Shown: positions 16,713 to 25,406 of the stretch, one piece after another
Position numbering within the stretch: position 1 is the first letter of the stretch
Layout: the number at the start of each line of letters is the position of its first letter
Source: an uncultured Pseudomonas sp.
Lineage (GTDB): Bacteria > Pseudomonadota > Gammaproteobacteria > Pseudomonadales > Pseudomonadaceae
Reading direction: 5' to 3'
DNA length: 64,000 bases
NCBI RefSeq assembly: GCF_946885955.1
Contig: NZ_CAMPHI010000022.1
Location: forward strand, 1-64,000
Notes under the pieces: generated by a model
Told to the model about the DNA's origin: nothing
The model's input: the letters and a program-made list of their open reading frames with translations, nothing else
The model's database searches: none
Program-made: the position numbers and the translations under genes

Positions 16713-17408
16713 ATGAGCGCCGCAGACAACGTCAAACTCGAAGCGGGCTGGAAACAGGCCCTGTGCGAAGAATTCGAAAAACCCTATATGAAGGAGTTGG
16801 GCGACTTTCTGCGAAGCGAGAAGGCCGCCGGCAAGGAAATCTATCCGCCGGGCCCATTGATCTTCAATGCGCTGAATTCGACACCGCTGGATCGGGTCAA
16901 GGTGGTGGTGATCGGCCAGGACCCCTATCACGGCCCCGGCCAGGCCCATGGCCTGTGCTTTTCGGTGCAGCCGGGCGTAGCCACGCCGCCATCGCTCGGC
17001 AATATCTACAAGGAGCTCAAGCGCGACCTGAATATCGATATCGCCGCGCATGGCTGCCTGCAGCACTGGGCCGAGCAGGGTGTGTTGCTGCTCAACACCT
17101 CGCTGACCGTGGAGCGCGGCAATGCCGGCTCCCACGCGGGCAAGGGCTGGCAACTCTTTACCGACAAGGTGATCGAGGTGGTCAGCGAGCACTGCGAGCA
17201 CCTGGTGTTTCTGCTCTGGGGCGCCCATGCGCAGGGTAAGGAGCGCCTGATCGACACCAGCAAGCATCTAGCGTTGCGCTCGCCGCATCCCTCGCCGTTG
17301 TCGGCGCATCGCGGCTTTATCGGCAATGGCCACTTCAGCCGCACCAATAAATTCCTCGAGCAGCACGGCATGACGCCGATCGACTGGCGCCTGCCGCCGC
17401 TGGATTGA
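16713..17408 (+). CDS. ung: Uracil-DNA glycosylase
   Basis: This 231-residue family 1 enzyme removes uracil from DNA. All motifs are present: the water-activating loop [18 protein letters not shown] with catalytic Asp70, the aromatic [11 protein letters not shown] segment, [12 protein letters not shown] with the uracil-specifying Asn, and the minor-groove loop [13 protein letters not shown] with the catalytic His. The ATG at 16713 follows GGGA; the preceding in-frame codons are not conserved. It lies between convergent neighbours and is likely monocistronic. Confidence 0.96.
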   Translation: MSAADNVKLEAGWKQALCEEFEKPYMKELGDFLRSEKAAGKEIYPPGPLIFNALNSTPLDRVKVVVIGQDPYHGPGQAHGLCFSVQPGVATPPSLGNIYKELKRDLNIDIAAHGCLQHWAEQGVLLLNTSLTVERGNAGSHAGKGWQLFTDKVIEVVSEHCEHLVFLLWGAHAQGKERLIDTSKHLALRSPHPSPLSAHRGFIGNGHFSRTNKFLEQHGMTPIDWRLPPLD

Positions 17409-17414
17409 GTGCTG

Positions 17415-17783
17415 CTAGCTCATCTTGAAGAACGCCAGCTTATTGCCGTCCGGGTCGCGCACATAAGCGCCGTAGAAGGTCGGCAGGCGCAAGCCCGGCG
17501 CGCCTTCATCGCTGGCACCGAGTTCAAGGGCCTTGGCGTACAGCTGGTCGACCAGTTCGCTGCTATCGGCGGTCAGGGCCACCATATTGCCGTTGCCTTG
17601 CTGCGCCACCTGGCCATCGTAGGGCAGGCAGACGCCGAACATGGGCTGGCCACGGCCGATGCCGAACAGTGCCAGGCGGCCCATGTCGATCACCAGCTTG
17701 GCGCCTAACAGGCCCAGCAGCTCGCCATAGAAGGCCTTGGCCTTGGTCATATCCTGGGTACCGACAGTTGTATAACCGATCAT
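17415..17783 (-). CDS. VOC-family (glyoxalase-like) protein
   Basis: This 122-residue protein has the paired beta-alpha-beta-beta-beta modules of the vicinal oxygen chelate superfamily: MIGYTTVGTQDMTKAKAFYGELLG at the start and YVRDPDGNKLAFFKM at the end. A typical metal-binding Glu/His set is not obvious, so it may bind rather than transform a ligand. The ATG at 17783 has GGAG nine bases upstream. It converges on ung with only 6 bases between stops. Substrate not known. Confidence 0.75.
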   Translation of the reverse strand: MIGYTTVGTQDMTKAKAFYGELLGLLGAKLVIDMGRLALFGIGRGQPMFGVCLPYDGQVAQQGNGNMVALTADSSELVDQLYAKALELGASDEGAPGLRLPTFYGAYVRDPDGNKLAFFKMS

Positions 17784-17936
17784 TGTGCATGCTCCAGTTG
17801 GGATGGTCCGGCAGGCGCCAGTGCACTGGCGCCGGGGCGACAGCGAGCTTGCTCTATAAGGCTGGTCATTGTCGATGGCGGCGCACGTCGGCAATTGCGC
17901 CTGATCAGCGGCGTTTATGCGGCGGCTCGTTCGCCC

Positions 17937-18800
17937 TCAGTCGGCGGTAGGCGACGCGCAACGCTGTTCGCCGAGATCGTGGCGCAGATCGTTCAGGCGC
18001 TCGCTCAGGTGTTGGCGTTGTTCGCGGTCGGCTGCGACCAGCAGTTGGCTGAGCAGTCTGGCCGTTGCCTGGCGCGCGTTCGTGTAGGCCTGGCGAAAGG
18101 TCGCGTCATAGAAGTTGTCGCGATCCTGCAGCAGGCGGTGCAAGCGTGCGGCGAAGTCCGGGCTGCCGCGCGCCTGCAGCGCGGCGCGCAGCTCGTGTTG
18201 CAGGCGCAGGCGGTTATCCAGCCACAGGCTGTTGTACTCGCCGAGGGTCTCAGCCCAGGCCTTGATGTGGGCTTTCTGGCGATCGTTGAGCCGACCCAGC
18301 CAGGGGCGTAGGCGCTTTTCCAGGCGCTCCTGGCGTTCCTCTATCTGGATCGCCAGGGGCGGATCGAGCAACTTCTCGCGGGCTTCACGGTTGGTTTTTT
18401 CGAAGGTGGCGAACAGCTCGGCGACCTGCTTGTCGTCGAGGGATTGCAGCAGAGCGATGGCGGTCGGCGCGATTTCTCTGCCGATACGGGCAAAGGCGGC
18501 ATCGATCTCGATCAATTGCGCATCCAGTGCCTCTGCGGACGGCTCGGGCTGTTCGATGATGCGCTGGGTGCTTCTCAACCAGTCTAGGTAGTGTGGTAGC
18601 TCGCTGCTGCAGTGCCAGTGCAGGTGAGCATGCAGGCGCGGCTCAAGCCAGGCTTGCTGGTCGCGGTCGAGATCCAGGTAGCTGTCCAGGCGCCAGGGGA
18701 TCAGCCAGTCGAGATTGCTATAGACCAGGGCAATGCGGCTGCAGGCTGCCAATGACAGGCCCAGGTACAACGCCAACAGCAGGCAGCGCAGCGGCGTCAT
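17937..18800 (-). CDS. DUF6279-family lipoprotein
   Basis: This 287-residue protein has a lipoprotein signal peptide (lipobox SLAAC, Cys20), so it is anchored in the envelope. After the YSNLDWLIPWRLDSYLDLD segment the chain is almost wholly helical and charged (long Arg/Gln/Leu-rich stretches, QQAWL, RQKAHIKAWAETLGEYNSLWLDN), the pattern of the DUF6279 family. Function is unknown. The ATG at 18800 is favoured because it gives the signal peptide directly; an upstream in-frame extension of 66 codons has no signal. Confidence 0.75.
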   Translation of the reverse strand: MTPLRCLLLALYLGLSLAACSRIALVYSNLDWLIPWRLDSYLDLDRDQQAWLEPRLHAHLHWHCSSELPHYLDWLRSTQRIIEQPEPSAEALDAQLIEIDAAFARIGREIAPTAIALLQSLDDKQVAELFATFEKTNREAREKLLDPPLAIQIEERQERLEKRLRPWLGRLNDRQKAHIKAWAETLGEYNSLWLDNRLRLQHELRAALQARGSPDFAARLHRLLQDRDNFYDATFRQAYTNARQATARLLSQLLVAADREQRQHLSERLNDLRHDLGEQRCASPTAD

Positions 18801-18915
18801 GGCGTTTCGTCCCGGCTGCGCTGGCGATGGTCGCGGGCCGTCGCCTGGGTTCACAGCGCCGAGACGGATAGAGAGGGTGTGGGCCAGCACCGCATAGGTG
18901 CTGGCCAAATTACTT

Positions 18916-19536
18916 TCAGCTACTGGTCTGCGGGGTGCCGCTGGCGCTCTTTTGTTTACCGCTGCTCTTGTTTTCACTGCTCTGGCGCTGGGGTTCATTC
19001 ATCTCCTCATCGTTGCGTTGCTGCTTTTGACCGTGGGCGGCGACCAGCGCCCGGGCCTTCTGCAGATGCTCTTCGAGCGTCGGCAGGGTTTCCTTGGCGA
19101 AGGATTTGATCTCCTGGTCCTGGCCCTGCTGCGCGTAGTTGCGGAACAGCTCGATGGTGTCCTCGTGCGCCTGCACTTGATTGTTGGCGTAGGCCTCATC
19201 GAAGGACTCGCCTTCACGCAGCTTCAGGATCATCGTCTTGGCTTTGGCCATCAGGCTGGCATCGTCGGACATTTCCAAGCCTTTCTGCCTGGCCAGCTGC
19301 TTGAGCTTCTGATTCGCCGCGCCGTGGTCGTCGATCATCAGCTGGGCGAAATCCTTGACGTCCTGGGACGTACTTTTCTTCAGCGCCATCTTGGCTGCTT
19401 CGATCTCCGCCAGGCCTTTGGCCGAGGCGTCTTCGACGAACTCCTCGGACGATTGCGCCGCCTGGGTCAATGCGGACGTCACGCTGAGGATCAGCGCAAG
19501 CACACCGGTAAAGAAGGCAGATATAAGTCGTTTCAT
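18916..19536 (-). CDS. DUF4142 periplasmic protein
   Basis: This 206-residue protein has a Sec signal peptide (residues 1-27, ending LTQAA) and a DUF4142 helical bundle, which structurally resembles ferritin-like bundles: FVEDASAKGLAEIEAAKMALKKS, VKDFAQLMIDDHGAANQKL and a final helix with LEEHLQKARAL. The last ~40 residues are low-complexity Gln/Asn/Ser-rich. Members are common in Pseudomonas envelopes, but their role is not settled. The ATG at 19536 has AGGAG nine bases upstream. Confidence 0.78.
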   Translation of the reverse strand: MKRLISAFFTGVLALILSVTSALTQAAQSSEEFVEDASAKGLAEIEAAKMALKKSTSQDVKDFAQLMIDDHGAANQKLKQLARQKGLEMSDDASLMAKAKTMILKLREGESFDEAYANNQVQAHEDTIELFRNYAQQGQDQEIKSFAKETLPTLEEHLQKARALVAAHGQKQQRNDEEMNEPQRQSSENKSSGKQKSASGTPQTSS

Positions 19537-19741
19537 GTTCCATTTCTCCTGGTCTGGGTTACGGCCCTCGGCTGGCGTCGAAAGCGAAACGGTGTGCCAA
19601 CCAGGCATGAGCGGCACATAAGGCGCCGGGTGCCGTAATTGCTGTGACTGGCCGCCAAAAGTTTGGGTTCAACCAAATTGGTCGAGCCCGCCGGCACTAT
19701 CTGCTGGGCGGGCTGCCGGGCGGGCTGCCGCGCGGGAAGTG

Positions 19742-20776
19742 CTAGCGCTGGGGGCTGGTGCGCTGCCAAAGGCGGAACAGCGGCTCGGCGAGGAACATCA
19801 CCAGAAACAGGCGCAATACCTGTAGCGCGGTGACCAGGGCGACCGACAGGTGCAGGGCCTCGGCGGTCAGGCACAACTCGGTGATGCCGCCGGGCATCAT
19901 GCCGAGCATCAGGGCGCTGGGGTTTTCCGTCGTCAGCCAGGCGAGACCCTGACCGAGCGCCGCGGCGGCGAGCATGGCCAGCAGGCTGAACAGCAGAATG
20001 CGTGCGAGAAAGCTCGGCGCATTGCGAAAGAAGGCACGGTCGAAGTGGCAACCCAGTGCACTGCCGATCAGCCATTGCCCCACCTGGCCGGCGCCGCTGG
20101 GCAAACCGATGTGCAGATCGAATATGACGCTGGCGACGGCGCAGACCGTCAGTGGGCCGAGCATCCAGGGGTTGGGCTGGCCGAGTCTTTTCCACAGCAG
20201 GGCGAGCAGGGCGCCAGCCGGTAGCAGCACCGCCAGCCATGGCCAGTCGACCGCTGCTGGCGCCGGTGCGGCGACCGCCGGCAGGCTCCAGGCGAACAGT
20301 GCGGGAATCAGCAACACCACCAGCAGCAGGCGCAAACTATGGGCGGCCGCCACCTTGGCGGCTTCGGCATTGTGGCGCAGGGCCAGATTGACCATCTCGC
20401 TGGCGCCGCCGGGCATACTCGCGAAGAATGCGGTGGCGCGGTCGAGCCCGGCCCGACGCAGCAGCACGATGCCGATCAGGCTGAGCAGTAGGGTGCCGAA
20501 TGCGCCTGCGACCACCATGCCGAGGTGGCCGAGCAGCTCGCCCATTACGTCCGTGGTGAAGTGCAGACCAATGGCGCTGGCGACCAGCCATTGTCCGGCT
20601 TGGCGCCCACCCGGGACTTCGCTGACCAGCCAGCCGCTGCAGCGCGCGGCGATCACCGCCAGCAGCGAGCCGATGATCCAGGGCAAGGGCCAGCCAATCA
20701 GGCTGGCCAGGTAGCCGCCGGCCAGGCCGATCAGCGGCGTGGCCAGCCAGCGCGGCACGTTATTCGCTCGCGGCAA
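19742..20776 (-). CDS. AbrB-family integral membrane permease-like protein
   Basis: This 344-residue protein has about ten hydrophobic segments and two internal repeats typical of the AbrB/ammonia monooxygenase-like family: GGYLASLIGWPLPWIIGSLLA and FFASMPGGASEMVNLALRH in the first half, LGQPNPWMLGPL and MLGMMPGGITELCLTAEAL in the second. Transport substrate unknown. The coding frame opens with TTG one base after the tctA stop (a GTG at 20758 is the alternative), so it is the last gene of the opdH-tctCBA run and may serve the same substrate. Confidence 0.82.
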   Translation of the reverse strand: MPRANNVPRWLATPLIGLAGGYLASLIGWPLPWIIGSLLAVIAARCSGWLVSEVPGGRQAGQWLVASAIGLHFTTDVMGELLGHLGMVVAGAFGTLLLSLIGIVLLRRAGLDRATAFFASMPGGASEMVNLALRHNAEAAKVAAAHSLRLLLVVLLIPALFAWSLPAVAAPAPAAVDWPWLAVLLPAGALLALLWKRLGQPNPWMLGPLTVCAVASVIFDLHIGLPSGAGQVGQWLIGSALGCHFDRAFFRNAPSFLARILLFSLLAMLAAAALGQGLAWLTTENPSALMLGMMPGGITELCLTAEALHLSVALVTALQVLRLFLVMFLAEPLFRLWQRTSPQR

Positions 20777-20777
20777 T

Positions 20778-22286
20778 TCAGGCGCTGGCCAGCTGTGCGG
20801 CGCGGCGCGAACGCCACCAGCGCACGCCCGGCAGTGCCAGCATCAGTGCGGTCAGGGCCCACAGGCTCAGGCTGATCGGACTGTGCCAGAGAATCGCCAG
20901 GTCGCCGGCGGAGATCGACAGGGCGCGGCGCAGGTTGTCTTCCATCAGCTCGCCGAGGACGAAGCCGAGGATCAACGCCGACAGCGGGAAATCCAGCTTG
21001 CGCAGCAGATAGCCGAACACCCCGAGGCCCACCATCAGCACCAGGTCGAAGGTGGTGCTGTGCACCGCATAGACGCCGACCATGCTGATCGCGGTGATCG
21101 CCGGCACCAGTACCCAGTTGGGCACGCTGAGCATGCGGGCGAACAGGCCGACCAGGGGGATGTTCATCACCAGCAGGATCACATTGCCGATAAACAGCGA
21201 GGCGATCAGGCCCCAGACCACATCCGGCTGCTGTTCGAACAACAGTGGTCCGGGGGTGATGTTGTACAGCGTCAATGCGCCGATCATCACCGCAGTGGTG
21301 CCGGAACCCGGTACGCCGAGGGTCAGCATGGGGATCAGCGAGCCGCAGGCCGAGGCGTTGTTCGCCGCTTCCGGTGCCGCCAGACCGCGCAGGTCGCCTT
21401 CGCCGAATGTGCCGTTGGCGCCGGCCATGCGCTTCTCGCTCATGTAGGTCATGGCGCTGGCGATGGTCGCACCGGCGCCGGGCAGGGTGCCGATGACGAA
21501 CCCGGCGATGGCGCTGCGCACCATGGTCCAGAAGGTGAAGCAGAATTCCTTGAAGTTGAACAGCAGACGGCCGCTGGCTTTCACCGCCTTCTGTCCGCTG
21601 TGGGTTTTTTCCAGCATCAGCAGCACTTCGCTGACGCTGAAGAAGCCGATCACCACAATCACGAACTGGATGCCGTCGGACAGGCTGACGCTGCCGAAGG
21701 TGAAACGGTACACGCCGGTAGTGGAGTCCACGCCGACGGTCGCCAGGGCCAGGCCGATCAGGGCGGCCATCAGGGTTTTCATCGGTTTGTCGCCGACCAT
21801 GCCGCCGAGGCAGGCGATGGCGAAGATCATCAGCACGAAATATTCGGCAGGGCCGAAGGCCACCGCCCATTTCGCCAGCAGCGGCGCAAATAGCACCACG
21901 CCGCAGGTGGCGATGATGCTGCCGATAAACGAACTGACCGCCGACAGCGACAGGGCGATACCGGCCTTGCCCTGGCGCGCCAGTGGGTAGCCGTCGAGGG
22001 TGGTCATCACCGCGGCGGCGTCGCCCGGTACGTTGAGCAGGATCGCCGAGATGCGTCCGCCGTACTCGCAGCCGAGGTACACGGCGGCCAGCAGGATCAG
22101 GGCGGTTTCCGGCGGCAGGCCGAGGGCGAAGGCCAGCGGCAGCAGCAGGGCTACGCCGTTGATCGGGCCGAGGCCCGGCAGCAGGCCGACGATGGTGCCG
22201 ACGAAAGCGCCAAACAGCGCCACCAGCAGGTTGGCGGGCCGGGTGGCGACATCGAAGCCATGCAGCAAGAAATTAAGGGTTTCCAT
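20778..22286 (-). CDS. tctA: Tripartite tricarboxylate transporter, large membrane subunit
   Basis: This 502-residue protein has about twelve membrane spans. Family motifs are clear: FVGTIVGLLPGLGPINGVALLLP near residue 30, YGGRISAILLNVPGDAAAVMTTLDGYP near 75, and PGAGATIASAMTYMSEKR and GVPGSGTTAVMIGAL further on. It forms the proton- or sodium-coupled permease that accepts citrate-type tricarboxylates from TctC together with TctB. The ATG at 22286 has GGAG eight bases upstream. It follows tctB by one base. Confidence 0.94.
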   Translation of the reverse strand: METLNFLLHGFDVATRPANLLVALFGAFVGTIVGLLPGLGPINGVALLLPLAFALGLPPETALILLAAVYLGCEYGGRISAILLNVPGDAAAVMTTLDGYPLARQGKAGIALSLSAVSSFIGSIIATCGVVLFAPLLAKWAVAFGPAEYFVLMIFAIACLGGMVGDKPMKTLMAALIGLALATVGVDSTTGVYRFTFGSVSLSDGIQFVIVVIGFFSVSEVLLMLEKTHSGQKAVKASGRLLFNFKEFCFTFWTMVRSAIAGFVIGTLPGAGATIASAMTYMSEKRMAGANGTFGEGDLRGLAAPEAANNASACGSLIPMLTLGVPGSGTTAVMIGALTLYNITPGPLLFEQQPDVVWGLIASLFIGNVILLVMNIPLVGLFARMLSVPNWVLVPAITAISMVGVYAVHSTTFDLVLMVGLGVFGYLLRKLDFPLSALILGFVLGELMEDNLRRALSISAGDLAILWHSPISLSLWALTALMLALPGVRWWRSRRAAQLASA

Positions 22287-22287
22287 T

Positions 22288-22731
22288 TCAGCTCTCCACA
22301 AAGGCTTCGAACAGGCCGAGCGGTAGCGGCACATCCAGCAAATAGTCGAACAACAGATAGAGCAATACGCCCATCAACAGCGCACTGATCGCGCAATGCA
22401 GCGGCCGACCGGCAAACAGCAGGCCCAGAACGAAGGTGGCGAGACTGGTGGCGAGGACGAAACCGAGGGTTTCGAACAGCAGCGCATAGGCCAGCAACGC
22501 CAGTACGCAGAGCCCGGCGCGCATTGCCGCGGCTGTGTTCAGGCGTTGCGCGGAGTGACCGGGTTTGACCACCAGCCAGGCGCTACCCGCGGCCATCAAG
22601 CCCAGCAACAGCAACGGGTAGGCCCGCGGACCCACCGGGTCGTAGGCGAAGGGAGCCTGGAAGCCCCAGGCGAGAACGGCGAGACCGGCGCATAAAAGCA
22701 GCCAGCTCGCGGCAAACAGGCGGACGTACAT
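22288..22731 (-). CDS. tctB: Tripartite tricarboxylate transporter, small membrane subunit
   Basis: This 147-residue protein has four membrane helices and the TctB layout: a first helix (LFAASWLLLCAGLAVLAWG), a periplasmic DPVGPRAYPLLL segment, and paired C-terminal helices. It is the small permease subunit paired with TctA. AAGG lies nine bases before the ATG at 22731. A 108-base gap with an 11-bp hairpin separates it from tctC. Confidence 0.9.
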   Translation of the reverse strand: MYVRLFAASWLLLCAGLAVLAWGFQAPFAYDPVGPRAYPLLLLGLMAAGSAWLVVKPGHSAQRLNTAAAMRAGLCVLALLAYALLFETLGFVLATSLATFVLGLLFAGRPLHCAISALLMGVLLYLLFDYLLDVPLPLGLFEAFVES

Positions 22732-22785
22732 GACGGATTACCTTGTCGAGGGTCAGGCGGGACCGGGGAGCCGGGCCCGCAGGTA

Positions 22786-22825
22786 GGGTCGCACCGCAAT
22801 GCAGCCAGCCTGCACGGTGCGACCC
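22786..22825. repeat. tctC-tctB intercistronic hairpin (GTAGGGTCGC type)
   Basis: GGGTCGCACCG (22786-22796) and CGGTGCGACCC (22815-22825) are perfect inverted arms around an 18-base loop. It resembles the other GTAGGGT-repeats of this window. Hairpins at this position commonly protect the upstream binding-protein mRNA from 3' decay and so raise TctC over TctBA. Confidence 0.6.
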
Positions 22826-22840
22826 ATCCCGGGCGGGGTG

Positions 22841-23821
22841 TTACTCCCGCATCAAGCCGAATGCATCAGCCAGCACCTTGTACTCTTCGACCTGCTTGAA
22901 GACGAAGTCCTTGAGCTCGTCGCCGGTCATCGACAACGGCAGCAGGTCACGCTGTTCACGCAGCTTGGCGAAGTCCTCGCTGGCCAGCAGGGTATCGAAC
23001 TGCTGTTTCCACCAGTTGTATTGTTCGTCGCTGACCTCCGGGCCGACATAGAAGCCGCGGATCACCGGCCAGCTGATGTCGTAACCCTGCTCCTTGGCGG
23101 TGGGGATATCGCCGAGTTTGCCTGGCAGGCGCTCGTCGGACAGTACCGCGAGGATGCGCACCTTCTTCGCTTCCAGTTGCGGGGTAACTTCACCAAGGCC
23201 GCTGCTGGTCACCTGCACGTGGCCGCCGAGCATGGCGGTGAGGGTTTCGCCGCCGCCTTCGAAGGCTACGTAGCGCAGGTTTTTCGGATCGATGCCGGCG
23301 AGGCGGGCGATCAGCGCGGTCTGCATCCAGTCCTGGCCACCGATGGTGGCGCCGGCGCCGAAGACGATGCTCGACGGGTCCTTCTTCAGCGCTTGCACCA
23401 GATCATCGAGGTTCTGGTAGGGCGAATCGGCGCGCACGGTGATGGCGCCGTAGTCGGTGCCGATACCGGCCAGCCAGCGCACCGCGGTTTCGTCGTAACG
23501 ACCGAATTTGCCTTGCGCGAGGTTGAGCAGCGAACCGCTGGAGAACGCGATGATGGTGCCCGGATCGTCGGCACGCTGGGCCACGACCGCGTTATAGGCG
23601 ACCGCGCCAACGCCGCCGGGCATATAGGTGACGCGCATCGGCGATTTCAGCAGGCCGCTGTCTTTCAGGCCGCTTTGCGCCAGTTTGCAGGTCAGGTCGA
23701 AGCCACCGCCCGGCTTGGCCGGGGCAATGCATTCGGGGCGTTTCGGTTCGGCAGCGAGCAATTGGCCGGCGAAGGCCAGGCAGGCGGTGGCCAGGGCGAT
23801 GCGGGTAAAGGCAAGTTTCAT
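22841..23821 (-). CDS. tctC: Tricarboxylate-binding periplasmic protein
   Basis: This 326-residue secreted protein (signal peptide 1-23, ending LLAA) belongs to the TctC/Bug family of solute receptors. Typical segments are ECIAPAKPGGGFDLTCKLAQSGL at the ligand loop, MPGGVGAVAYNAVV, and IVFGAGATIGGQDWM. Two Cys in the first loop (CIAP and TCK) may form a disulfide as in citrate-binding members. It delivers the substrate to TctAB. The ATG at 23821 has AGAGGA upstream, preceded by a Crc-type A-rich motif. Confidence 0.93.
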   Translation of the reverse strand: MKLAFTRIALATACLAFAGQLLAAEPKRPECIAPAKPGGGFDLTCKLAQSGLKDSGLLKSPMRVTYMPGGVGAVAYNAVVAQRADDPGTIIAFSSGSLLNLAQGKFGRYDETAVRWLAGIGTDYGAITVRADSPYQNLDDLVQALKKDPSSIVFGAGATIGGQDWMQTALIARLAGIDPKNLRYVAFEGGGETLTAMLGGHVQVTSSGLGEVTPQLEAKKVRILAVLSDERLPGKLGDIPTAKEQGYDISWPVIRGFYVGPEVSDEQYNWWKQQFDTLLASEDFAKLREQRDLLPLSMTGDELKDFVFKQVEEYKVLADAFGLMRE

Positions 23822-23837
23822 GATGGATTCCTCTCGA

Positions 23838-23845
23838 TTGTTATT
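23838..23845 (-). promoter_or_regulatory. Candidate Hfq/Crc A-rich site before tctC
   Basis: On the minus strand AATAACAA fits AAnAAnAA directly upstream of the tctC ribosome site. Together with the site before opdH it suggests that tricarboxylate uptake is under translational catabolite repression. Confidence 0.5.
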
Positions 23846-23850
23846 GTGGG

Positions 23851-25116
23851 TTACCAAACCGGCAGTGTGTAGCCGACGATCACGCGGTTCTCGTCCGCAT
23901 CGCGGGCGAAGTCGGAATGAAAGCTGGCGTTGCGCAGGCGTACATAGAGGTTCTTCGCCGGTCCGTTCTGCACTACGTATTTGAACTCGATGTCGCGTTC
24001 CCATTCGCCGCCGTGTTGGTCGCTGCCGGCGATCTCGGCGTCGTCACCGCTGACATAGCGGGTGAGGAAACTCAGGCCGGGTAAACCGAGGCTGGCGAAG
24101 TTGTAGTCGTAACGGGCCTGCCAGGAGCGTTCGTCGGGGTTGGCGAAGTCGTTGATCTGCACGAAGTTGACCAGGTAGGGATCGCTACCGTCGATATAGG
24201 CGTAGCCGGTGTCGCCGCTCATTTTCTGGTAGGCGAGGGTCAGCTTGTGGCCGCTATGGGCATAGCTGAGCATGCCGTTCAGTGCGCGGTTGTCGACTTT
24301 GCCGGCATTCGCCGCGCCGCTGTCGTCGTTGATCATCAGGCGCAGGTCGGCGGCCAGGGTGCCGCCGGCGAGCGCTTGGGTGGCCAGCAGGTTGAAGAAA
24401 TTCTGCCGGTAGATATCGTCCAGCTCGGCATAGAAGTAGCGGCCTTTCAGGTTCTTGCTGAACTGGTAGTCGAAGCCGGCCAGGTCCAGGTGATCAGCCG
24501 TCACGCCGCCGGTGTAACGCCTGTTCTTGCTATTGAGTACCAGGTCTTCGGAGTTGGTCGAGGCGCGGTCGATGACCTTGTCCAGGCGTCCGCCGGTGAA
24601 GGTCAGGCCGTCGAGCTCAGCGGAGGTCAGTAGCCCGCCCTCGAATACCTGTGGCAGCAGACGGCTGTCGCTGGCCTTGACCACTGGCAGTTCGGGGATG
24701 TGCGAGCCGTAGCGGAATTCGGTCTGCGAGGCTTTGATCTTGGCGGTCAGGCCGAGGCGGCCGAAGGTGTCCGGAGTGCCGCCATCATCTTGGACCGGAA
24801 ACAGGTCGGTGCCGGTGCGGCCGCCGCCCGAGTCGAACTTGACGCCGAGCAGGCCGAGGGCGTCGAGACCGAATCCGACGGTGCCTTCGGTGTAACCGGA
24901 CTGGATGTCGAGCCAGAAACCCTGCCCCCATTCCTCGCGCTTGTTCTGGCTACTGCCTTCACGGAAGTCGCGGTTCAGGTAGATGTTGGTGGTGGTCAGG
25001 CTGGCGCTGCTGTCTTCGACGAAAGCAGCCTGGGCTGCAGGCGCGAGCAATGCCGCGGCGACGGCTAGACTAAGCAGGTGTACAGGCGACAATGCCTGGC
25101 GTGAGGCGTCGAGCAT
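23851..25116 (-). CDS. opdH: OprD-family porin, tricarboxylate-specific (OpdH type)
   Basis: This 421-residue outer membrane channel has a signal peptide (about 30 residues, ending AQA) and the OprD start FVEDSSASLTTTNIYLNRDFREG, internal GYTEGTVGFGLDALGLLGVKFDSG and a C-terminal beta strand ending in W. OprD porins admit small carboxylates and amino acids. Linkage to tctCBA and tctDE matches OpdH of P. aeruginosa, the cis-aconitate/tricarboxylate porin. The ATG at 25116 has GGAG eight bases upstream, immediately preceded by an AACAACAA-type Crc motif. Only 29 bases separate it from tctC. Confidence 0.92.
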   Translation of the reverse strand: MLDASRQALSPVHLLSLAVAAALLAPAAQAAFVEDSSASLTTTNIYLNRDFREGSSQNKREEWGQGFWLDIQSGYTEGTVGFGLDALGLLGVKFDSGGGRTGTDLFPVQDDGGTPDTFGRLGLTAKIKASQTEFRYGSHIPELPVVKASDSRLLPQVFEGGLLTSAELDGLTFTGGRLDKVIDRASTNSEDLVLNSKNRRYTGGVTADHLDLAGFDYQFSKNLKGRYFYAELDDIYRQNFFNLLATQALAGGTLAADLRLMINDDSGAANAGKVDNRALNGMLSYAHSGHKLTLAYQKMSGDTGYAYIDGSDPYLVNFVQINDFANPDERSWQARYDYNFASLGLPGLSFLTRYVSGDDAEIAGSDQHGGEWERDIEFKYVVQNGPAKNLYVRLRNASFHSDFARDADENRVIVGYTLPVW

Positions 25117-25129
25117 CTGGTGGTCTCCG

Positions 25130-25140
25130 TTGTTGTTTTT
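25130..25140 (-). promoter_or_regulatory. Candidate Hfq/Crc A-rich site before opdH
   Basis: On the minus strand AAAAACAACAA lies directly before the CGGAG ribosome site and contains overlapping matches to the catabolite-activity motif AAnAAnAA. Confidence 0.55.
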
Positions 25141-25213
25141 GTCGCGGCTACGCACCACTGCGCCAGCCGCTCGGTCGATGGGTCGAGCCATCTGAAATCG
25201 ATCCTAGGAGGTC

Positions 25214-25233
25214 AAGCTTTCACCAAGCTTTCA
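25214..25233. promoter_or_regulatory. Candidate TctD operator: two 9-bp direct repeats, 11-bp period
   Basis: AAGCTTTCA occurs at 25214-25222 and again at 25225-25233, separated by CC. Tandem half-sites with an 11-base period are what OmpR/PhoB-type regulators such as TctD bind. The pair lies about 100 bases upstream of the opdH start. Confidence 0.5.
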
Positions 25234-25240
25234 GTGCTGA

Positions 25241-25264
25241 AAAAAAACGCCTGGAGCGTTTTTT
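25241..25264. terminator. Terminator-like hairpin in the opdH/tctD intergenic region
   Basis: AAAAAACGC, loop CTGGA and GCGTTTTTT form a short symmetric stem with A and T runs on both sides, so it could work in either direction. It sits between divergent genes rather than after one, hence either an attenuator in a leader RNA or the remnant of a former gene end. The GC core is only three pairs, so activity is uncertain. Confidence 0.4.
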
Positions 25265-25406
25265 GACGTTGCCTGCGCCGGCCCGCAGGGTGTGAGCCTG
25301 GGATGGCAGGCCAGAAAGTTTTTCCCAGGTGCCGGCTTGCCCATTCACAGGGCGCGGCGCGCCTGTACACTGCTCGACGCATTCGAGAGCAAGGTGGGAG
25401 ATAGCC

